Assembly: GCA_009193035.1 (NCBI GenBank)
Contig: SWDT01000152.1
Span: 124,001 to 188,000 of the forward strand
Length of the DNA: 64,000 bases
Reading direction: 5' to 3'
Source of the DNA: Halicephalobus mephisto
Taxonomy: Eukaryota > Nematoda > Chromadorea > Rhabditida > Panagrolaimidae
This document shows positions 1-12,700 of the stretch, piece by piece; the stretch's first letter is position 1, and each line of letters opens with the position of its first letter. The notes beneath the pieces were generated by a model that was not told where the DNA came from, did not search any database, and worked only from the letters and a program-made list of their open reading frames with translations. Both the position numbers and the translations under genes were made by a program.

Positions 1-25
1 AATTAAATGTTGGATAAATTCTAAG

Positions 26-3000
26 AACAACGACAAAAAGCTCACGAAGCGATACGAGCCCGAGGACGTCGAAGAGCTACAATTGGGAAGGATTTGGCAA
101 GGGTCAGACTGCAGAAAGTCCTGATGATGGTCAGAGTTGTCAACGCATTTCGACAGTTCACCGACCGATTACGGGCATTAACACCCATAATGCGTTCTAG
201 AACGACTTCTCCTGATTACACGACTGGCGGTAATCATACTGGAAACGGAACTGCTACTGATGCAGCTGTTTTGGCTGGTGCATATACTGCATTTCCATGT
301 ACGGAAAAATTCGTTGCTTTTCCTGAATTTGCTTTATCACGCTTTGCACGCGCTTTTGCTTTCCTCATTTTGGACACCAAGCTTTGCACTGATTTTCCCG
401 TAGTGCTGTGATGTATACCTGATCAGTTTCCGTCCTTCTGTGACCCGATGTTACTTTCTATCTACTGCCAATTCCGCATTTTGTCTTTCAATTTTATCTT
501 TTCCATTTTGCATTTTAGCATTTTCTGTGTCACATCCTGAGACAAAGATAATCCCAGATTTTTAGTTGACATTGGTGAAGATGATTCGGGTGTTCAGAAA
601 AGTCGTGGACGAGGACGTAAGTTTAGCCATATATGAGGTGATTTTAATACTGTACTTTTAGTGAATGGTTGCGGAAGACTACGGGAATTCACAGATGAAG
701 AAAGCAACTTGTCATTACTACTCAATCGGGTTGTCGACATGGAGAATCCCGAAAGACATACTGTATACTTGACCGTTTCTTTACTTGTTCACTTCCTGTG
801 TAATCGAAAGTCGAATCCAAGTGCCGAGAAGAATAGTGCAAAGAAACAATCGTTGTTACTCCGTTATTTCAATACACTTCTAGGCTACAGTAACTCCGAA
901 AAGTGTTTTACTATTCCACCAACAAGACTGCGGAAAGCAGCTATTTGTAATGCCTTTTTGACTGGCTTGCCTGAGATCCTCGATAATAACCTGATGATTG
1001 GGAATCAATTGCTGCCGATTGTTTTGCATCTTCTGCTTCATCTTCCTTCTCCACAGAAATTTGCAAGTGATCAATCCTCTGCGGATTATTCCTTGGCTTT
1101 CCTGGATCTTCCTGCTAGACACTCGTGGCTTCACACACTGATTATCATCCTCTACAAGTACCGGTACGATCAAATGCCTATCAATGAACTCATCAGAAAG
1201 CTGATCAAGATCGTTATTGCTACTATTGAACTTCACTGTCATGAATGTTCTACAGATTCGGAACCTAAAACGACGGAATACAACATTTGGTCCGACTCCT
1301 CTGAGAACGAGGAGACGGAGGAGAAGATTATCCGGGAAGAAGAGGATGACACATCGTTTGATAACTCACAAAGTCAGATGCTAGATATTTCTGAATCCAA
1401 ACACCTGATAAGACCGGAATCGTTGAAGGTCTCTAAGGCCTTGACCAGTGTGGGCGGTCAGCTAATCACCTTCCAAACAGTGGAAGTGAAGCCCCCGGTC
1501 TCGGAGAACGTTCAGCCGACAATTGTAGAGCCTACTGTTACTCTTCATGATCCTGGAGAACGATCGGAAGGGTCTCCAATTATCCCCAGCATCACAAAGT
1601 CTCACTATAACTCCAATGGAAGACGGAATAAATTCAAAAGTCGCAGTAAAAAGCGTCATATACGGGCAGGGTATGCTCGACTGCGTTGTGGCTTCTGCAA
1701 CGAATTTCTGGAGACTTTTGATGAAGAAACGATGAGCCTCGGACTGATATCTCTGTCAACATTCGTCCACCGTGAACCGACAATGGCTGCTCCGATGCTT
1801 TTCCGCATTATAACAGCAGTCGCGAAGTTTGTGGATCGTCCACAGTACCCATGGCACGAAACTAATATTTTCGTCCCAGGAAATAGTCGAAGTACAGGGA
1901 AACAGCTCCTGCGTGTAACACTACATCAGGTTGGTTCTTTTAAGTGCTTATTTTCCTCTATCCCTTCTTTTCAGATGTCGACTTGCGGGATTGCTCTTCA
2001 ATTATTTGACTCGAAAATTGATAACATCAATAGTTTTTGGTCGACAATTTCATACTCGTTGACAGATTTCAACGAACTCAACCCTGTGGCATTCATTCAA
2101 ACTCTTCTTGAGGATGTGCTGGAAAGTTGGCCACCGAAGTTGGCAAGGATATTACACAATTTATCTGCCTATATCCTGACTTTACCGAGTGATTCCTGTC
2201 TTACAAACTGGGGTTCTGTAATTGGGTTGCTTGAAAACTTCTTCCGGAAATATTACTCAACGATTATATCGGACACCAATTCCAAGGTTCCAATAACGAC
2301 AGAACTCAAAAGCTCCGTCACGATCATGACTTTTATTATGCGAGTCCAGAACTTTTCCTCCCTCAAGTCGAGCGTGGCACTCATCGAGGCGTATTCCAAG
2401 TGGCTGACAGAAGTGCTCCATGATTGCCATGTGGAATTGAGGGATTTGCTGGCCATTTGTACTGCTTGCAATCGGTCTCTGATCAGAGAACGAGATAAGC
2501 AATGTCTGACTAGGGCGATTGTGAATGAGTTGATTCACGCCATTAAATTCAAGTATGAAATGATCGAGTCCAATTATATGACGATAGTGGAGTTCATTAT
2601 GCAGGACTATGGTGAGGAGATCAGTGCGGATTTGGATCAATTCAACACCGGGGCTAGTGAAGCCATAAGACCCTTCATGAGTGATATATTAGAATTCATC
2701 GCTGACTTGCACGTTCTTTCTAAACTAAAGGTAAGTCCCATGTGAAGTAGAAGACAACGACTGCTAATTTCAGAAACAGACCAACAGCGATAGGATGGGC
2801 GGAGACCTGAAGGCAGGACTGGCTGAGATCGTGGCACTCGAGATGTCGAGGCCTACCCTGAGGGACTCCCGGCCAGTAATGAGGTACATTCCTTGGCTGA
2901 TGTCGCCTCCGAACGTCACTCAAGCAGTGCAAGGTGCTTTCGCTGAGTCAGTGACTAATGTTCGAATATTATCCTGGCTTTTACTCGGCGCACTTCACGC

Positions 3001-4101
3001 TTCTCACGGATGTCTCCCCGTACCCATCGACTGTTCCAATCACATGGCCGATTACATTCACTTTGTACTGGCAGGGTTTGCCGATCAATCCAAGGTAGAA
3101 TCTCGTTCCTCACATTCCCACATCCTTTATAGTTCTAATCTTAACCAACCCCCACTTCAGCAATCCGTCGTTCACATGTCTGCACTGTTTCACGCTTTTC
3201 ACCTGTGCCAATTGTGGACTGTGTACTGCGAAAAGATATCCACTGGCTCTGATGAAAGTGCCGCCAAAGCCATCGATTACATCCTTGATTTCTGGTCAAG
3301 AGTAACTCCGGCCATTTTGCAACTTCTTTCTCACTCAAAAGTGGTAAGTACAGTATAGCCCAAAAATAAGTCATAACTTTCCTGAAAACTAGAAGAGTCG
3401 TTAATCTTATTTTTATGAATGATAGTCTTCCATACTACGTGCATCTTGGCAGAATTTCAATTCTGCAACGCTTTATATTAAGGAAGTACGGTAATATTTA
3501 GACTTAAATGACCGACAACATAAATTCTGAAATCATTTTCCTATCTCTGGTTCTACAATTCTTATGTTTTAGAAGCAAAGTCGGGTTTTTAGATGACTCA
3601 CAACATAAATTCCTAAGTTTTTACAAGATTTGCTGGAAAAAACTTTAAAAACTCTTCTAAATATTATTGTACTTTTTATGAGATTACAATTTTACCAAAA
3701 TTTTACACATATTAGGCATGAAAGTGAAATAATAGCAGCTTTTCTAATTCTCATTGAAATTACATAATGCCTATTTTTTGGGGCTCTACTGTAGTATGGA
3801 ACATGGAGGTAAAACCGGATTTCAGCTTGCCGATATGGTGAATCTACACTTCGTAAATACTATGCAAGCTCTGCAGCAATGCAATAGTGCCGTGTTATGC
3901 CAACTTTACCCGATGTGGCAACCCATCCTGACGGCTTATCATTCCCAAATTCCTAGTCAGCTACGCGTCAAGCTTGACGAATGCGAGAATCAGCCAACTC
4001 TCGATAGTCAACCCCTTTCCCCTTGGCTTAAGAATGTGAGATACAAAATATCTCAAATCGAACTCCAAACATCGGCTGCTTCACCATTTTACAATGTCTG
4101 A
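26..4101 (+). CDS. unc-79: UNC-79, NALCN sodium-leak channel complex subunit (3' part of gene, 5' end outside the window)
   Basis: UNC-79 is a very large scaffold protein that, with UNC-80, supports the NALCN/NCA sodium-leak channel in neurons. The stretch from about 2774 to the stop follows the C-terminus of animal UNC79 closely: a PWL..PP segment, RILSWLLLGALH, the ALFHAF.LCQLWTVYCE block, FWSRVTP.ILQLL, and an ending in SPFYNV where the human protein ends in SQFYPL. An earlier block (LRCGFCNEFLETFDEET) also matches in order. Exons inferred from frame and GT–AG sites are 26–229 (weak acceptor), 566–616, 662–1929, 1975–2730, 2774–3094, 3161–3343 and 3826–4101. The introns at 1930–1974 (45 bp) and 3095–3160 (66 bp) are multiples of three without a stop, so the frame runs through them. 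The last intron (482 bp) is ten times longer than its neighbours. The 26–229 and 566–616 exons are less certain. Confidence 0.85.
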
Positions 4102-4110
4102 ATGTAGAAA

Positions 4111-4116
4111 TTTATT
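4111..4116 (-). terminator. AATAAA poly(A) signal (minus) of the SLC36-type transporter
   Basis: TTTATT on the plus strand reads as AATAAA on the minus strand, about 55 bp after the transporter stop codon. It lies inside the probable unc-79 3' UTR. Confidence 0.55.
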
Positions 4117-4130
4117 TACAAAATCTACGC

Positions 4131-4136
4131 AATAAA
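4131..4136 (+). terminator. AATAAA poly(A) signal of unc-79
   Basis: A canonical AATAAA lies 30 bp after the unc-79 stop codon. It sits beyond the oppositely oriented signal at 4111–4116, so the two convergent transcripts probably overlap at their 3' ends. Confidence 0.6.
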
Positions 4137-4171
4137 TAGTAAAATAATAAAATAGCCGTAAGAGATGACAT

Positions 4172-5806
4172 TCACAGTGGCATATGAACGTTAACGGGGT
4201 AAAGTGTACTGATAATTTGGTGAATATTAGAATAAAGCCCCGCAATGATCGCTATAATTCCCACACATATGACAAAAACATTGAACCCAATTCTGAAATT
4301 CCGTTCTTTCGGAGACATGGCGATCTTCCATTCATCCCAAAAAGTAATAATTTCCAAGAGTGGGGGATAGACAGTAGAACAGAGCGACCCAGCCGTTATA
4401 CCAACGAGGGAAATCATGATCTCCAGCTTCGGTATTAACACAGCCATCAAGTAAGTCACTAAAACCCAAAAGAATCTGAACCCAATATCGATCACCCTTT
4501 TTGGCACATTCGGAAAACGCATAAGGAACTTTCTTTGAAACCCGTTGTAGAACATATCGAACACGACGTACATTGCTATCGAATGTCCTAACAGCGACTG
4601 GAGACATAGACAGATGTTGATTGTTGAGTAAAAGCCATCTTTGGGGACATTGGTAGTGATGGTTGGGGCAGTATGGTCACCAAATCCTGTGTATCCAAAG
4701 AATCCGAGAGCGATCATAAACACTATAAAGCAATCACCCATGAGGAAATACTTTACAAAAGCTTGCCTGTTGACAGGATCATCGTTGTTGGCAGTACACC
4801 GAACATCGAGAGAAAGTCCTCTGGATGTTCCAGTTTGTTCTCAACCGGAAGAATCATTGTTTGGCCTGAAAACCAATATCACGTAAGGTCTTAGAAATGA
4901 ACACCACCTTCAAATGCATACATGCTCATTGCATACATAATAACTGTATCTCTAAAGTTCGTGTACGCAGGAAGCGTTGCCCACTGATTGGGTTGTTGGA
5001 CAGTGTACAACATAATCACACTTCCACCGACCAAGAAGAATAAGGACGAAACAACTGCAAAAACACTGATGACCTTCATTTTCGTGAACATATTTGTGAT
5101 TAAAATAAAGACAAAGGCGATGGTGGCCATGATAATCATCTTCATCTGATCAGATCCGTGAATGTAATTACCAAGTAGGAACGTCATCTGGCTGGAGATA
5201 AAGAGAATAGCCACACTACACATTCCCAGTTGATCTAAATAGTAAGGATTAGCAAGGAATATATAAATAAAGCAATATACAAAATAGGATCGTCACATTG
5301 ACCACTGCCATCCATGTTTTCGAGTTATTTCTCAAGAATGGAATATGAGAATTGTCACAAACCTTCTTTGCAAAATGTCCGTAGTCCAATGCTGCTCGTT
5401 CTGTTCTGAAATTGCCGTTGGAAAGTAATTTTACTTAAAAAGTAACCAAACTTTTTGGCTAAATACTGGGACGACCGAACAAGGATATGATTCCCGTACC
5501 AATTCAAACCCGCTATCACTATTGTGAGGGCAAAAGACACCTGGAAACCAATGATGGAACTGGAATGGAAAGCTAAATAGACCTACCCATAACCCGCCGA
5601 GTTTCCACGCATAAGGAAGTGAAAAGCAGCCCGAGTTTAGCATCGATTTCGACAGCGTCAGGATCGCACGAGTTGGACTAAACGAGTTCGATGCTTTTAC
5701 ACCAATATAATCAAATTCATATTACCAACCTTATGACATCTCCCTGTCGTTGCTCTGGCTGGACCAGAGCTCTGACATCCAGATGATCGTCCAATCCATC
5801 GGCCAT
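4172..5806 (-). CDS. Proton-coupled amino-acid transporter, SLC36/AAAP family
   Basis: This is a multi-pass membrane symporter for small amino acids. The family signature is clear: SPTRAILTLSKSMLNSG then FSLPYAWKLGGLW in TM1, a LDYGHFAKK segment after TM2, YAFEGG then GQTMILPVENKLEHPEDF in the middle, and GFFGYTGFGD further on, followed by several hydrophobic segments to the end. Inferred exons run from the ATG at 5806 through 5730, 5677–5587, 5540 onward (with a short intron near 5400–5450), 5280–5330, 5248–4900, 4863–4767 and 4722–4172. The intron 4766–4723 must start with GC (ACAG|GCAAG), because the nearby GT gives the wrong frame. An in-frame stop just upstream of 5806 supports this start, although an upstream exon cannot be excluded. 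The exact family member is not determined. Confidence 0.85.
4723..4766 (-). other. GC–AG intron in the SLC36-type gene
   Basis: On the minus strand the donor reads ACAG|GCAAGC and the acceptor TTTATAG, giving a 44-bp intron. Splicing here joins MILST to VFMIALGFFGYTG in frame, as the family requires. No GT donor in the interval restores that frame. Confidence 0.75.
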
Positions 5807-6894
5807 TGACGATCAATGAATGGGATCTAAAATGTGTATTCAGATATCAATATTCAATCTGATAATCCTTAAGAAAATATTCAACAGAAATAAACTGTTC
5901 AGTGTTCTAAAAAGAAGTGAGTCATAAGCAGCAAGTTTATCATAACGTCAGTCACTGAACGGGACAGGAAAGGAAAAACAGAAAAAGTAAGTGTTGTCAG
6001 TCGGGACCACATGCCAAATGTTCTGATTAGCAATTCCATCTGTAAACTTGCGAACGTTCGATTGATCTTTTAATCCTGAATGCACCCATATACAAACACT
6101 GGAAACTTTTTAATTTGATTAAGAACTATGAATTTCAAAATCATTTCATAATCAGACCCGAAAAATTCCATTCACTAGAGTAACTAGGTTTTTTATTAAA
6201 GGTCTCCTACTATCGACTGACATATTAATTACTGAATTTTATCAACTATGGGTGGAGATATGATAAGTTTTACTAATACCCCATAAGATAGATCAAACCC
6301 ACAAACTTAGGGAATCCGTTAGATAAGAGGTCTACATATCCATTTTTACATTTCTTTCTTCTTTGTAATTTGTAATTGGTAATTTAGGCTTGTTTCTTAC
6401 TGGTTCTAATTCCATAGATGGAAACTAATGGGGAATACAAATAATTACGCTGCTACTGTCTTTGGCAGTGTCAAGTTGTTCTTCTTAACACGTAAGAATT
6501 TCCATTCGAGAATCAAGGTCAAGAACCCAACCTGTTCGTACAGAATGACGTAAGCAAATCTTAGTTTTCAAACTTAACCGGACCAATTTCCTTATCGCAA
6601 GAAATTACAAAAAAATCTAAAAGAGTATGTTGGAATATTAGAAAAAAATACTAAATCTCTGACCAGAATTAAATTCCATGACCTGCATGTCAGTCGATAG
6701 TTAGGGATTTGTTTGTCCTAGTGAACAGAATCTTAACCTTATTGAATTATATTTCCTAAATTCGATTACGAAATAATCTTTAGATTAATATCTCATAATT
6801 AAACTAAAGCGGTTTCTAGAATCTTACATATGGTTGCATTTAGCAATAAAGGATCTGTCAAACGCTGACAAACTTACGGATATAAGTGCAGATG
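5807..6894. other. Intergenic, about 1.1 kb
   Basis: This lies between the transporter start and the 3' end of the deacetylase gene, both on the minus strand. It is AT-rich and I see no coding frame, RNA gene or repeat that I can support. It should contain the transporter's promoter. Confidence 0.5.
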
Positions 6895-8438
6895 TTAAAC
6901 GAGTGCTGGATCAACATAAACCCTGATTCCATTTATGAACGTGGCTTTGACATTCACATTGTCATCAATAATTACGAAATCCGCATCGCCCCCATACGAC
7001 AGAGTTCCCTTTTGGTCTGCAATTCTCAGGAGCTTGGCTAAAAAAGGAAATTTCAAATCTCAGTACACATGGAACAAAAATACTCCAGAACGATCTGAGA
7101 TAACGGACAAACTGCACCTAGCATTAAATTCCTCGTTCGTAATTATAAATTAAACAAACCAGGGTTTTCAGTAGCACATTTCAGGGCTTGGCTTAGAGAA
7201 CATCCAACAGCATCCACGAAATGACGAATGCACATGGATAAATCAGAAACACTGAAGAAACTGGTTAGTAATTATTTTTTAATAAATCATGTACCTTCCG
7301 GCCGTAGTGTCTTCTTTGACAAGGGTGGCGTGATTTCCAGTTACTCGAATGCACTGTTGTCCTAGAACATGAACACCGTCACCCAACCCCAAGGCAGATA
7401 TGGCATCTGTAGTTAGGATCAGTCCTTCTGGAAATGTTCTGTACGCGATTCTTAGAGCAGAGTCATGGCAATGGATTCCATCGGCGATGATTCCATAGAA
7501 AAATTTATCCCGTTTTATTTCACTTGATGATAGTAATCCGATGATTCCTGGGTCTCTGTGATGGTACTGAAAAATGTTCTACAAAGAATAGTAAATCTCG
7601 AAATTACCGTAGGCATTGCGTTAAACAAATGAGTCAAGCATGTAGCACCTGCTTTCACGGCTTCCTGTGCAATATCCAACTCAGAGGAGGAGTGTCCCAG
7701 AGACACCACGATGTCTTGGTCACACAGGTATCTGATGGCATCTATAGCGCCATTGAGTTCCGGTGCTAGAGAGACAATATCCACATTCGACAAATCGCCA
7801 TATACATCCATAAGCGACTTCTTGGGGTCCTTTCCGAATTCTTCCTGGATACACTCTGACGGATGACATCCCTTTTTTTGAACGGAGATGAAAGGCCCTT
7901 CCAAATGGAGACCGAGAACCCCTGCTCCGAGCTGATCTCCACTTCTCTTTTTGTACTTGGGAAGCAACTAAATTCAACAAATATCACTTTTGTACGAGAA
8001 ATCAACTATCAACCTTTCGGTAAACGTCTGGGGTCGAGGTGATAAGAGTCGGACAAAAGGAAGTAACTCCGGTGCTGATCAACTTCTTTCTGACCCGATC
8101 CAGGTTCTCGTTGACCTCACTCGGGTCGCTGGAAGTAAAGTCCACTCCGAAAGCTCCTGTTAAAAGACATTTGCAATATGTTTGTTTACAATAAACCAAC
8201 CATTGAGTTGAATATCGATGAAGCCCGCACATAAAATTAAACCATCACAATCTACTCTAATATCTGGAGATCGTTTATCGTCAAAAAATAACTTTCTCGG
8301 ATTGACAATTTTGCCGTCAAGCACCAATAGATCAGAATCTACGAATGTCCCATTCTGTAATAACCGACAATTGAAAAATTGCAGAAGAAGTCCTGGATTT
8401 TGACGCTCAAGAATTTTGTTTTTTGGTGAAATCGACAT
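6895..8438 (-). CDS. AMDHD2: N-acetylglucosamine-6-phosphate deacetylase (NagA/AMDHD2 type)
   Basis: The enzyme removes the acetyl group from GlcNAc-6-phosphate in amino-sugar recycling, in the cytosol. It is a metal-dependent amidohydrolase. Visible family motifs in order are: FNCRLL at the N-terminus; [50 protein letters not shown], which includes the metal-binding Glu; a catalytic-core [45 protein letters not shown]; and [14 protein letters not shown] near the end, followed by [13 protein letters not shown] and [17 protein letters not shown]. Splicing: 8438–8201, 8156–about 8016, then from about 7967, with a junction at MPT|YHH and a final exon to the TAA at 6895. The intron before the last exon is about 100 bp or more and could hide a small exon. 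Length (about 400 residues) is normal for the family. Confidence 0.93.
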
Positions 8439-8898
8439 CTCCGATGGAGAGAAGAGTTATCGAAATCGTACAAGTGAGCGGGGAAACTTTGTTTTGTCCT
8501 TCCGATCAGTTCTCTATCTGGCCTCTAGTGTTATCAGTGTTTCTCAGAACGGGGACAATGGTTCTATTTTAGATAACTTGATCTGTTATGTCGCGAAAAA
8601 ATTCAGTTTCCTTTGGCATTGCCATTTTCCCTGGGTGATTGAAGAATCGCATCTGGCAACAATATGTGCAGCTGGGTCAGTCACAATTCGGCCGGAGAAA
8701 TCGGCTAATGGGATCGCTTGCGACAACAATCAATTTGAGTACGCATAACTCTGCTGTCTTTGAGGAAACATCTACAGTAAGCTGCTCGTAACTCGGCAAT
8801 TTGTCTAAAATAATGTGATCCGTTTTCACAAGAATTCAGAAATCAAAAGTTTATAAGATTTATGGATCAATAGAGAATATCGAATTCCCTTCAACTTT
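8439..8898. other. Intergenic between the deacetylase and hlh-8
   Basis: This 460-bp stretch holds the upstream region of the deacetylase gene and the 3' UTR of hlh-8, both on the minus strand. A 110-codon plus-strand open frame crosses it but resembles nothing I know and starts inside the deacetylase coding region, so I do not call it a gene. Confidence 0.5.
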
Positions 8899-9718
8899 TT
8901 ACTGTTTGGGATGATTTATTAAAGCCGATGACATTGGCGGCAACGTGCTTTGATGAGCGAATAGTGCCGAGTTATAGTGGATCGTGGCAGTGTAGTCATC
9001 CATATCCGACGCTCTCTCCATCCATTCTGAAAAGTTGTCAAGATCCACATAAACTGTGAAAAAGCCTACCGCTTTTGACTGATGAAGTACTGCTGTTGTC
9101 CGCATTGGATTCGATGATCTGACTACCGTAAAACGGGAAATAACCGGTATTCTGAGAAAGATGGTTCATTTTATCGTGTCGAGTGCCGGCATGGAGTTGT
9201 TGCTGGACTCTGCCACTCCGCCAAATGTTGAAGGATGTCTGCAGGTTGAAGCCGTTTGCATCGAAGGCGGACTCGTTAGAGTTCATCTGGAACGTCGAAA
9301 TCTGTTCACAATATCTTTTTGATGCCACATGGCTTCCCAAATGTGAAATTGAAAAGCAACAGACCTCATCGAGGAAAGCGATGTAATCGGTCGCGATCCG
9401 TAATGTGTGAATTTTGCTCATCTTATCCGACGGCATCGAGGGGATTATTCTCCGGAGCATGTTGAAAGCCATATTTAGTTCCTTCAAAACTCCCTACTGA
9501 CAAGACCACTCAATCCAACTAACCTGGGTCCTCTGACGTTCTCTAGAATTGGCAGAATGCCGTTTCTGACGCAGCTCCTCATTACTCTGCATCTTCTTCC
9601 TGATGACACTTTTCCGACAATTCTCAACTTTCATAGTTGCTCGTTGCACGCGCGGATAAGCTTCCTTCCAATCGTTTATTGCTCGAACCTCGTCTCGCTC
9701 CACCTCTTTCCCTCTCAT
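8899..9718 (-). CDS. hlh-8: HLH-8, Twist-family bHLH transcription factor
   Basis: Twist proteins are mesodermal bHLH regulators. In C. elegans, HLH-8 acts in the M lineage and in non-striated muscle. The basic region (SANSRERQRTQ), helix 1 (ELNMAFNMLRRIIPSMPSDK) and helix 2 (MSKIHTLRIATDYIAFLDE) are nearly identical to C. elegans HLH-8. A C-terminal GFNLQTSFNIWR matches that protein's GYNLQSAFNMWR. Splicing: 9718–9524, 9481 to the FLDE junction, an exon beginning ISTFQMNSNE, and a last exon beginning after SSVKS at about 9017 to the TAA at 8899. The first exon carries about 58 residues before the bHLH, more than in C. elegans, so the start is less sure than the rest. Confidence 0.95.
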
Positions 9719-9794
9719 CGTATATTCTCCCTTCCAAAGTTTTCAAAAACAATCTTTACACGTTCCACAGTAATAAACAATAAAATTAAACTTC

Positions 9795-12700
9795 CTACAA
9801 CACGTACATTGGGATTCCGTATTCCTTCGTAAAGGAAGTTAAGAATCTGATTGAAAGAGCTTCCTTGATTCCAACAGAATCATGGTAGAAGTACTTGAGA
9901 TCTCTGATTACATTATCGTAAAACACGTCATATCCTTCAAAGCTACACAAATCATTTGTCTTCAAATGACGTAGAAATCCCAGTCGGACACCGAGTAGAT
10001 TTCTTCTGCAAATCGGGAATTTTACTAATTCATCAGTTGCTTTTTCCAGAAATCCGAACAACGTGACCACATCTGTTTCACCTAAAATAGGCTTTTTAAT
10101 TTGTAAAATGAAATGTTCAAACTTACTAGCTGGTAGCAGGTCGATTAAACGGAATCTCATCGTAAATTGTATCAGATTAATCATCGCACTCTCCAGAAGT
10201 GGTAGTTTACAGGACGGCAATTCAGATGTCAGAGTAGACAAAGAGACAATACACTTATTAAACTTTTTCGAGAGGTAATAAACTTGAACCCTTCTTCGTT
10301 CGATCATCATGAGGAACCCAGGAGAATCTCCAGAATGTTTTTCAGCGAGAGAAAGCTCATCCAAGGCTGCTTCATACATCCCTTTGAATAAGTAGATCTG
10401 AGACAAAACTACATGACATCTAACTCGGTAGTTCGGCCATAACCCCATAGCTGTACACTGGTTACAAATCCATTGAAGCTTCATATAGGATTCAGAATTC
10501 AAATGACCTTCATTGAGTTGCAAAACGACATCACGAAGCACGGCTTCTGCAGGACATAGATCATAAACCGATTTCAAAAGTTTCGACAGCTCAGAATAAC
10601 CGTATTTCCCAGAAAAGAATAACTCATCATATTTGATTAAAGCCGCACCAATATCAGCGTGTCTTCTGCCGACGACTGAATATTCAGCATGTGTCGCAAC
10701 CCTTTCTGCGATAGTCACGGCCTTCCCAAAGTCACCATTGTAAGCATCCTCATAAGCATCCAGAACGTTTTCAATAATCATTGATTCCGTTGGATGTCCC
10801 GCAGAATTCAGACATGGAACGATTTGCAGACAAGGATACTTCAAAGATGATGGATAAATTATTTGCAATCCAGATATGATGAAGGAACGCATTATAGTCT
10901 GGAACATCTTGTTGACCATTCTGCAGCGCTCATGAATATAGGCATACTTGAATATCTGACCATCAATAGCCCTAAAATGAAACAATAATTTTTGTAATTT
11001 ATAAAAAACAAACATTTCTTTATTGAGTTTTGCTCGACACATGGTTCGGCCAGTTTGTACAATAAAGGATAAAACCATCAACCGGTAGTAGGCATCTCGC
11101 ACAGGTTCTGACTTACAATCAATGTGTCCCTTAATTCTGAGAGCAATTCGACCCTTGAGTTGATCAACAATTTTCGAAAGAGCACCAAGAGTTTCCACAA
11201 AACCAATTTTCGGGACTGAAAAAAGCGATTTGGATAAAATTAAGAAAGAAAAACTTACAGTAAGCCAACTTTGTGAAGAAAAACGCTGGGTTATGAGCAT
11301 AAATATCACATTCGGATACCTGTACCTGAGTTCTCACCAAAACAGTCCAGTGCAGTAGCCGTTCATTGTGAGGCATTTGGTTGAAATCCAACTGGAATAA
11401 GTCCTCAACAAAGTGATTTGCACGTGCGAAATTCCCTCCGATGATGTTGAAATAAGAAGTGATGAGTAAAGCTTTTGCTGATCTTTCGAAAATACTATGT
11501 CTGTGAGTGATAGCAGTATCGAAAAACCCGTTTTGAAGAAAAGGTTGAAAATCAAACTCGCATCGTCGATAACGATGTCCGTAGCAGAATCTGAACACTT
11601 CCCTTTCCATGTTTTGGAAATCGAAAGAACGCAAGTAGTCAATAGCTAGTAGCATATGCATTTGATTGATAAACCCGTCTCGTTTGCGGACTTCATCGAC
11701 GAAACAAGTGACATCATCGTGATTCAATGCCCGATCAGGACATGTGAAAATCCGTCGGACCTCAGTTGCAATCATTCTTCGCGGAAGGGCGTCAAGAATG
11801 TCCTTCAGAATCGTGTTCCCAAAGTGATCATCTTCATTCATTCTAATTCTATCAAGAGCGATAATCAAAGTTACGTGATTCCTGAAATTCTTAAACTGAA
11901 AAATCGAACCAAAAGTAAAAACATACATGTACTCAGCAACCGAATATGGATAAACATAAGGTTTCATCACCACTTCGTCCATAGGGATATTCGCAAAGTT
12001 GAGAGGATCAGAGTGTTCACCTAGAAGACGATCTTCGTACTTTGGGGGGAGTTGACCAGGCCAGCAGAAAACCGGGAGTGGAGCATGGCATCTAGGTCTT
12101 CTTTTGATTTTCCGAGGACGGATTTCAGATTCCTTAACTTCTTCATAGGGAAGTATATAACTCGAAAGAGGGTTCTCCAAGATATCAACAGTTTCAAACG
12201 GTCTTACACCGCCGTTTTCAGGGACGTACTCTGGCAAGGCGTAAGTGTAAGATTCAGGGGGATAGGAAATGTGGCAGTGGATAAGACGTAGCTCTAACGG
12301 GAAATCACGAAGCGGTTCATTGGAGGAGAAAGCTTTTCTGACGGAGTGATGGCGATGAAGAATCTTTGTGTCCCAGTAGTCATTGGTGACATCTCCTGAC
12401 CTTTTGTACTCACTCGGAGAAGGTGAGCGTACACAAGTCCACACGAAAAAATGCAGAATCAATTCTTCCAGTTCATCATAAACAAAGTCAAGAGGACTGA
12501 CATCGTCCAAGTTATAATCTAACTCTTCGTTGGCGTTCATCGCTCTCATATGTCCATCATCGTCGTAACCGATCCTATTCCCTTCCAGAGTTGGATTCAT
12601 CACTAAAGAACTCATGTAGGAGACGTGGCGTTTATATTGTTGTCTGATTCGCTGGGGAAACAAGTTTGGTATTTCGAGATTTTCTAAATCTGCTCTGAAA

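Noticed and set aside
237..410. Minus-strand open stretch ending with a stop in the first 400 bases (KMRKAKARAKRDK…)
   Set aside because: It is antisense in a probable unc-79 intron, low in complexity, and has no upstream exon that I can join. A nested gene is possible but unsupported.
94..411. 105-codon plus-strand open frame near the window start
   Set aside because: Only its first part (to about 229) fits as an unc-79 exon. The rest runs into a likely intron, since a GT at 230 gives the right phase to the next exon.
8416..8748. 110-codon plus-strand frame upstream of the deacetylase gene
   Set aside because: It starts inside the deacetylase first exon on the opposite strand and shows no motif or splice partner.
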